Positions 59,492 through 64,000 of a stretch of DNA of 64,000 bases are shown piece after piece (the first letter of the stretch is position 1; every line of letters starts with the position of its first letter). Where the stretch lies: contig JACQAM010000026.1 in assembly GCA_016194975.1 (NCBI GenBank), positions 80,040 to 144,039 of the forward strand. The letters run 5' to 3'. The notes beneath the pieces were generated by a model that worked only from the letters and a program-made list of their open reading frames with translations, was not told the origin of the DNA and did no database searches. The position numbers and the translations under genes were made by a program. Source of the DNA: Bacteroidota bacterium (GTDB taxonomy: Bacteria > Bacteroidota > Bacteroidia > Palsa-965).

Positions 59492-61749
59492 GCAGCCAAC
59501 TGATCCTGCCAGTTTTTTGCAGCATCCTTTTGTTTCGGTGGAGTGGCGTTTGAAGATTTAGGAATTGGAATTTTATGTTCCTGTTTTTTAGCAACGGCTT
59601 CTCCTTTCATAGAAAGCGCAATTCTTTTTCTCGGAATGTCAACTTCCGTAACGGTCACCATCACTTTCTGTGCAACCTTCACAATTTTATTCGGATCATC
59701 CACAAAAGTATCTGCGAGCTGCGAAATGTGCACGAGCCCGTCCTGGTGAACACCAATATCGACGAATGCGCCGAAGTTGGTAACGTTGGTTACAATTCCC
59801 GGCAAACGCATTCCTTCTTTCAGATCTTCCATGGAATTAACGCCATCCTGGAATTTAAAAGTTTCAAAAGTTTTACGCGGATCTCTTCCTGGTTTTTCCA
59901 GTTCAGAAAGAATATCATTGAGCGTTGGTAAACCAATATTCTCTGAAACATATTTTTTTATTTCTATTTTTTTGCGCAATTCTTTTTCTTTCATCAATGC
60001 GTCCACTGAGCAATTTACATCTTTCGCCATCTGCTGCACGATGTGATACGATTCCGGGTGAACAGCACTTCTGTCGAGCGGATCGGAAGCATTTCTTATT
60101 CTCAGAAATCCGGCGGCCTGTTCAAAAACTTTTTCTCCGAGACGAGGAACTTTCAGAATATCTTTTCTCGAACGGAAAGCGCCGTGTTCTTCACGGTATT
60201 CGACAATACTTTTCGCAATGGCAGGACCGATACCTGCCACATAGGAAAGTAATTGTTTACTGGCTGTATTCAATTCCACACCCACTGCATTCACGCAACT
60301 CTCCACTACCTCATCTAATTTTTTCTTCAATAAATTCTGCTCCACATCGTGCTGATATTGTCCAACTCCAATTGACTTTGGATCGATCTTCACGAGCTCG
60401 GCTAATGGATCAGCCAATCTTCTTCCAATAGAAACTGCTCCGCGCACTGTTACGTCTTTATCCGGAAATTCTTCGCGCGCAACTGCAGACGCCGAATAAA
60501 TGGAAGCGCCACTCTCATTTACCATCACGATCATAATTTCTTTCGGCAATTCTTTTATTCCGCGAACAAATTCTTCCGTTTCTCTTCCTGCCGTTCCGTT
60601 ACCAATGGAAATTGCCTCTACGTGATGTTTCGCCAGCAAACGGAAAAGTGTGTCCTCTGATTCGGTGCGTTCTCTGTTCCCGTTGTGCGGATAGATCACA
60701 TCGTTCTCCAATAATTTTCCCTGCTTATCGAGCACTACCAATTTACAACCTGTGCGGAATCCCGGATCAAGTGCAAGAATTGTTTTCTGTCCAAGTGGTG
60801 ACGCAAGTAAAAGTTCGCGGAGATTCTGCGCGAATACATCGATCGCTTTTTTGTCGGCATCTTCTTTGGTGAATTCACGGAATTCTGTTTCGAGTGAAGG
60901 TTGTAATAATCTTTTGTAAGCACCAACAACAGCCGCTTTCATTTGCTCAGCTATCTCACCTTTGCCTTTGATGAATTTCTTATTCAGTGATTCAATTGAA
61001 ATATCCGCGTCAGGCGCAACATCGAGCAAAAGAATTCCTTCATTCTCTCCACGGCGCATAGCGAGCATGCGGTGCGAAGGACAACTCATCAGTTTTTCGT
61101 CCCACTTGAAATAATCACGGAACTTTGAACCTTCTTCGCTTTCATCTTTTCCTGCCACCACGCGTGAACGGATGAGCGCGGTCTCGCGGAAAAGTTTGCG
61201 AAGCGCTTCGCGCGCATCACCATTTTCTGAGATCATTTCGGCGACAATGTCGCGTGCGCCATCGAGTGCTTCGTCCGCATCAGCGATAGCATGCTCGGGT
61301 GAAATGAATTTTTCAGCTTCAGTTTTTATATCGCAATTCACCTGCGAAAATATTTTCAGCGCGAGCGGCTCGAGTCCTTTTTCTCTTGCAGCCGTAGCTC
61401 TTGTTTTGCGTTTCGGTTTATAAGGAAGATAAAGATCCTCGAGTGCTGTGATCGTATTTGCTTTTACAATTTTATCGCGCAGTTCATCCGTCATCTTTCC
61501 CTGCTCTTCTATTGTTTCGAGAATGAATGCGCGGCGTTTTTCCATTTCGCGCAATACGGTCATGCGGTCGCGCACGTTCATGATCTGCACTTCATCGAGT
61601 GAACCGGTTGCTTCTTTTCTGTAACGCGAAAGAAACGGAACTGTTGCGCCTTCATCGAGAAGAGCGATGGTGGTTTCGACCTGTTGCGGATTGATGCCGA
61701 GTTCAACAGCGACTTTTCGGATGTTTAATTTTTCGGTGATGGAAGACAT
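59467..61749 (-). CDS. tex: Tex family RNA-binding transcription accessory protein
   Basis: 760-residue cytoplasmic protein. It has the Tex N-terminal helical domain (VQIMNVRDRMTVLREMEKRR), the YqgF/RNase H-like domain (ILALDPGFRTGCKLVVLDKQ), helix-hairpin-helix motifs (LLSYVAGIGPAIAKSIVEYR) and a C-terminal S1 domain (LPGIVTNVTNFGAFVDIGVH). Tex binds nucleic acid and influences transcription; in some bacteria it affects toxin expression and stress survival. The last 30 bases are duplicated downstream around a nucleotidyltransferase cassette. The promoter lies about 95 bases upstream, and a palindromic repeat sits in the leader. Confidence 0.95.
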   Translation of the reverse strand: MSSITEKLNIRKVAVELGINPQQVETTIALLDEGATVPFLSRYRKEATGSLDEVQIMNVRDRMTVLREMEKRRAFILETIEEQGKMTDELRDKIVKANTITALEDLYLPYKPKRKTRATAAREKGLEPLALKIFSQVNCDIKTEAEKFISPEHAIADADEALDGARDIVAEMISENGDAREALRKLFRETALIRSRVVAGKDESEEGSKFRDYFKWDEKLMSCPSHRMLAMRRGENEGILLLDVAPDADISIESLNKKFIKGKGEIAEQMKAAVVGAYKRLLQPSLETEFREFTKEDADKKAIDVFAQNLRELLLASPLGQKTILALDPGFRTGCKLVVLDKQGKLLENDVIYPHNGNRERTESEDTLFRLLAKHHVEAISIGNGTAGRETEEFVRGIKELPKEIMIVMVNESGASIYSASAVAREEFPDKDVTVRGAVSIGRRLADPLAELVKIDPKSIGVGQYQHDVEQNLLKKKLDEVVESCVNAVGVELNTASKQLLSYVAGIGPAIAKSIVEYREEHGAFRSRKDILKVPRLGEKVFEQAAGFLRIRNASDPLDRSAVHPESYHIVQQMAKDVNCSVDALMKEKELRKKIEIKKYVSENIGLPTLNDILSELEKPGRDPRKTFETFKFQDGVNSMEDLKEGMRLPGIVTNVTNFGAFVDIGVHQDGLVHISQLADTFVDDPNKIVKVAQKVMVTVTEVDIPRKRIALSMKGEAVAKKQEHKIPIPKSSNATPPKQKDAAKNWQDQLAALKGKLGG

Positions 61750-61774
61750 ATCGGGGGGAGATTACTGATAGTAC

Positions 61775-61803
61775 GCCCGCCTGAATGACGAAGTCGGGCA
61801 GGG
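61775..61803. repeat. Palindromic repeat in the tex leader
   Basis: GCCCG (61775-61779) pairs with CGGGC (61795-61799) around CCTGAATGACGAAGT. This is the second copy of the element found inside the SDR gene at 16664-16690, and would form a hairpin in the tex 5' leader. Confidence 0.75.
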
Positions 61804-61844
61804 AAATACGGATTACAGATCCACAGATTGATTTTCTGCATGGG

Positions 61845-61852
61845 CAAATGTA
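61845..61852 (-). promoter_or_regulatory. -7 promoter element TACATTTG of tex
   Basis: Perfect TAnnTTTG on the minus strand about 95 bases before the tex ATG. Confidence 0.5.
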
Positions 61853-61876
61853 CCTTTCACCAGCCGGAAATTTTCA

Positions 61877-61900
61877 CGCGAAGACGCGAAGACGCAAAGG
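61877..61900. repeat. CGCGAAGA short tandem repeat
   Basis: CGCGAAGA, CGCGAAGA, CGCAAAGG in tandem, the same family as at 33848 and 41551. The remainder of the gap 61901-62029 shows no gene. Confidence 0.7.
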
Positions 61901-62029
61901 ATTTATGAACGGTTGTGGAAAAATAAAACGAGGTGTTACCATCCATCGGTAAAAACATTCCATTGATCAGATATTTGTTTCGGCTGCACAGCAATTTGCT
62001 TAATTTAATCCCGGATAAAACTACCACAC

Positions 62030-62581
62030 ATGAAAACCACGAAAATAATATTCATCTCCCTTATACCGGCACTTTGCATCACACTTTTCTCTTTCAGAAT
62101 TATCATTTCGAAATGGACAGTTGACACAAAAGATGCAAAGATTTCTTTCGATATGCCGGAAGGAAATAAGAGCGGCACGATTGGGAACCTAAGTGGAACT
62201 TTTGAATTCGACCCGATGATGCCGGAAAAAACGGTGATCACTGCAAAAGTGGAAGTCAGCACTATTGAAACAGGAATTTCTAAACTGAATGAGCATTTGC
62301 AAACGGCAGATTTTTTCGACGCAGCCAATCATCCTGAAATTTCTTTCACATCAACTTCAGTTTCAAAAACAGATTCTGGTTTTGTGGCAATGGGAAAACT
62401 TGCCATGCGCGATTCTGTTCACGCGATCTCCGTTCCTTTCAAAGTTGTTGACGACGGAACACGCAGCGTTTTCAAAGGCAGTATGGATATTTTTGCGGGA
62501 GATTATGGCGTAGGAAAGAAAAGTCCGACTGGAAAAGATCGTGTGCTGATCGTGATAGAAGTTCCGATCTCGAAAGAGTAA
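62030..62581 (+). CDS. YceI-family periplasmic lipid-binding protein
   Basis: 183 residues. An N-terminal signal or anchor (IIFISLIPALCITLFSFRI) is followed by the YceI lipocalin-like β-barrel: SKWTVDTKDAKISFDM, VEVSTIETGISKLNEHLQTADFF and FTSTSVSKTDSGFVAMGKL are conserved blocks. Homologues bind polyprenoids or other amphiphiles in the periplasm. It converges on rfbB with MITE copy B between them. Confidence 0.88.
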   Translation: MKTTKIIFISLIPALCITLFSFRIIISKWTVDTKDAKISFDMPEGNKSGTIGNLSGTFEFDPMMPEKTVITAKVEVSTIETGISKLNEHLQTADFFDAANHPEISFTSTSVSKTDSGFVAMGKLAMRDSVHAISVPFKVVDDGTRSVFKGSMDIFAGDYGVGKKSPTGKDRVLIVIEVPISKE

Positions 62582-62589
62582 TGCTGCAA

Positions 62590-62712
62590 GGGCATCTCTA
62601 ATAACTTCGAACTGCTGCGTTGGGCTACGTCCTCAAAATCCTCATTTACGAATAGTAAATTCCGGTTTTTCGGGCTTGCCCGCCTTGCATTTCTGTGTTT
62701 TTAGAGATGCCC
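62590..62712 (+). mobile_element. 123-bp MITE, copy B
   Basis: Same element as 33887-34009 in the opposite orientation: terminal repeats GGGCATCTCTAA / TTAGAGATGCCC and the identical interior except for one base (G against A in the plus-B orientation, in the TTTTTCGGxCTTGCC segment). Flanks are GCAA and GAAA, not an exact duplication. It lies eight bases after the YceI gene stop. Confidence 0.93.
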
Positions 62713-62790
62713 GAAAATTAGTACGGCTTATTTTTCACAGGAGATTAAAAGCTCCCATAAAGACGCAAAGGTGAATTGCAAAAGAAGAAT

Positions 62791-63852
62791 TTACCTCTTT
62801 ACGTATTGATCGTCATAATATTTTTTGTAATCGCCGGAAGTAACATGATCCAGCCATTGCTGATTATTCAAATACCAATCGACAGTTTTTTCCAAACCTT
62901 CTTCGAATTGCAAACTTGGCATCCAACCTAATTCATCTTTTAATTTTGTCGCATCAATCGCGTAACGCAAATCATGTCCCGCGCGATCCTTCACGTACGT
63001 GATCAGTTTTTCAGATTCTCCAGCAGCACGATCCAGTTTTTTATCCATGATCTTACAAAGTAATTTGATAAGATCAATATTCTTCCACTCGTTATGTCCG
63101 CCGATGTTATACGTTTCACCATTTTTTCCCTGGTGAAGAATTACATCTATCGCACGCGCATGATCTTCCACCCACAACCAGTCGCGCACATTCTCGCCTT
63201 TTCCATAAACAGGAACAGGTTTGTTGTTCCGGATATTATTGATCGCAAGCGGAATTAATTTTTCCGGAAAATGATGCGAGCCATAATTGTTGGAACAATT
63301 AGAAATGACAACGGGCAATCCGTACGTGTCGTGATACGCACGCACGAAATGATCGGAACTTGCTTTCGATGCAGAATAAGGTGAATGCGGATCGTATTTT
63401 GTTTCTTCGGTGAACATTCCATTCTCTCCGAGAGCGCCATAAACTTCATCGGTACTTACATGATAAAATTTGGGATTTGGGATTTGGGATTTGGGATTTA
63501 ACCAAGAATGTTTGGCGGCGTTGAGAAGATTCACAGTGCCAACAACATTCGTCATTACAAATTCAATTGGGCTGGAAATGGACCGATCAACATGTGATTC
63601 TGCGGCGAGATGAATCACAAAAGTGAAATCATTTTCCGAAAAAAGTTTCTGAATGAATTCCGCGTCGCAGATATTTCCTTTTACAAAAGTGTAATTCGGT
63701 TTGGAATCGATGTCACGAAGATTTTCGAGATTGCCGGCATACGTGAGTGCATCGAGATTGTAAATATGATAATCAGGATAATTATTCACGAACCTGCGAA
63801 CAACATGCGAACCGATGAATCCGGCTCCGCCGGTGATGAGGACTTTTTTCAT
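62791..63852 (-). CDS. rfbB: dTDP-glucose 4,6-dehydratase RfbB
   Basis: Second step of dTDP-L-rhamnose and related sugar synthesis. Extended SDR enzyme of 353 residues: NAD motif GGAGFIGSH at 8-16, catalytic TDE at 134-136 (YHVSTDEVYGAL) and YSASK at 159-163, HLAAESHVDRSI near 81. The loop before FYHVSTDE, residues 117-128 (LNPKSQIPNPKF), is encoded by a heptanucleotide repeat and differs from the usual sequence there. An IS5-type element ends eight bases upstream of the ATG, so native promoter sequences are probably displaced. Confidence 0.95.
   Translation of the reverse strand: MKKVLITGGAGFIGSHVVRRFVNNYPDYHIYNLDALTYAGNLENLRDIDSKPNYTFVKGNICDAEFIQKLFSENDFTFVIHLAAESHVDRSISSPIEFVMTNVVGTVNLLNAAKHSWLNPKSQIPNPKFYHVSTDEVYGALGENGMFTEETKYDPHSPYSASKASSDHFVRAYHDTYGLPVVISNCSNNYGSHHFPEKLIPLAINNIRNNKPVPVYGKGENVRDWLWVEDHARAIDVILHQGKNGETYNIGGHNEWKNIDLIKLLCKIMDKKLDRAAGESEKLITYVKDRAGHDLRYAIDATKLKDELGWMPSLQFEEGLEKTVDWYLNNQQWLDHVTSGDYKKYYDDQYVKR
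63469..63496 (-). repeat. Heptanucleotide repeat inside rfbB
   Basis: Four perfect TTTGGGA units (plus strand) plus a partial fifth within the coding sequence. One unit more or less shifts the frame before the catalytic TDE motif, so the gene could switch on and off by slippage. Confidence 0.9.
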
Positions 63853-63860
63853 GGAATTAA

Positions 63861-64000
63861 GAGACTGTTTAAAATTTATTCAATAATAATTTTATGGAAG
63901 CAAGGTAAATCATCGCTTGACTTGTTTCCAAGAGATATTCAAAATCCTTACTGAGTCTTCTGAAGTTTTCAAGCCATGCGAATGTTCTTTCGACAAGCCA
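63861..64000 (-). mobile_element. IS5-type insertion sequence, one end only
   Basis: Begins with GAGACTGTTTAAA, a terminal sequence I associate with IS5-family elements in Bacteroidota, eight bases after the rfbB start codon on the upstream side. The transposase 3' end follows and the element runs past the right edge of the window. Confidence 0.7.
63869..64000 (-). CDS. IS5-family transposase, C-terminal 43 residues
   Basis: DDE transposase fragment running out of the window. The 43 residues end the protein: [20 protein letters not shown] then [20 protein letters not shown]. The conserved E-R-T-F-A-W-L and the arginine-rich N-F-R-R-L-S-K-D block are the family's last catalytic-core motif. 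Whether the rest is intact cannot be seen. Confidence 0.88.
   Translation of the reverse strand, partial: WLVERTFAWLENFRRLSKDFEYLLETSQAMIYLASIKLLLNKF

Noticed and set aside
1..64000. tRNA, rRNA, CRISPR or riboswitch
   Set aside because: No cloverleaf, rRNA-like or repeat-spacer pattern could be recognised anywhere; absence is by eye only.

Overview
The window is a chromosomal segment of a gliding-type member of the Bacteroidota, most likely an uncultured lineage; I cannot place it below phylum. The evidence is gldB and gldC, seven secreted proteins with type IX secretion (T9SS) C-terminal signals of type A or B, glycine-lipid style acyltransferase genes, an outer membrane β-barrel/TonB-dependent receptor, and at least twelve copies of the Bacteroidota -7 promoter element TAnnTTTG, many only 3 to 7 bases from a start codon. 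No rRNA, tRNA or CRISPR array was found.

Layout. 1-4.5 kb (minus) is the head of the division/cell-wall cluster: mraZ, rsmH, ftsL, ftsI, murE, with tandem MraZ boxes upstream. 4.9-7.3 kb (plus) carries two lipid acyltransferases (glsA/glsB-like) and the GTPase gene engB. 7.3-14.7 kb holds a T9SS client, gldC, gldB, two β-barrel genes and nadE. 14.7-21.7 kb is mixed housekeeping: a thioredoxin-like protein, SDR and VOC enzymes, a lipid A deacylase homologue, a type 23 toxin-like protein and an acyltransferase. 21.9-29.5 kb is accessory: a T9SS client, then a restriction-modification-like cassette (methyltransferase, unusual 343-aa partner, XRE controller), a MORN-type protein, a pentapeptide/K+ channel fusion and an orphan. 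29.5-57.8 kb alternates large T9SS surface proteins with pyrC, an M28 peptidase, a polyprenol-phosphate mannosyltransferase, rlpA, a GldM-like lipoprotein, decayed signalling genes, acs, an NtrC-type regulator and a TonB-type receptor. 57.9-64 kb holds a CpsB-type phosphatase, a small nucleotidyltransferase cassette, tex, a YceI protein, rfbB, and the end of an IS5-type element.

Main discovery. Two unrelated defence-like cassettes sit in the same way. Each lies directly after the stop codon of a host gene and is bounded by a perfect direct repeat of that gene's last codons: 32 bp for the restriction-modification cassette behind the T9SS gene at 21.9 kb, and 30 bp for the nucleotidyltransferase cassette behind tex. 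Neither carries a recombinase. This suggests a shared way of docking cassettes at gene 3' ends. The presumed restriction partner has a DxDG...D...GHH pattern resembling DHH phosphoesterases rather than a familiar restriction fold.

Other signals: a 123-bp MITE in two copies differing by one base, one of them abutting the pyrC promoter; heptanucleotide repeats inside nadE and rfbB; a palindromic repeat inserted in frame in an SDR gene; an A8 tract that splits the signal peptide of a large T9SS protein from its best start; and a pair of truncated sensor genes.
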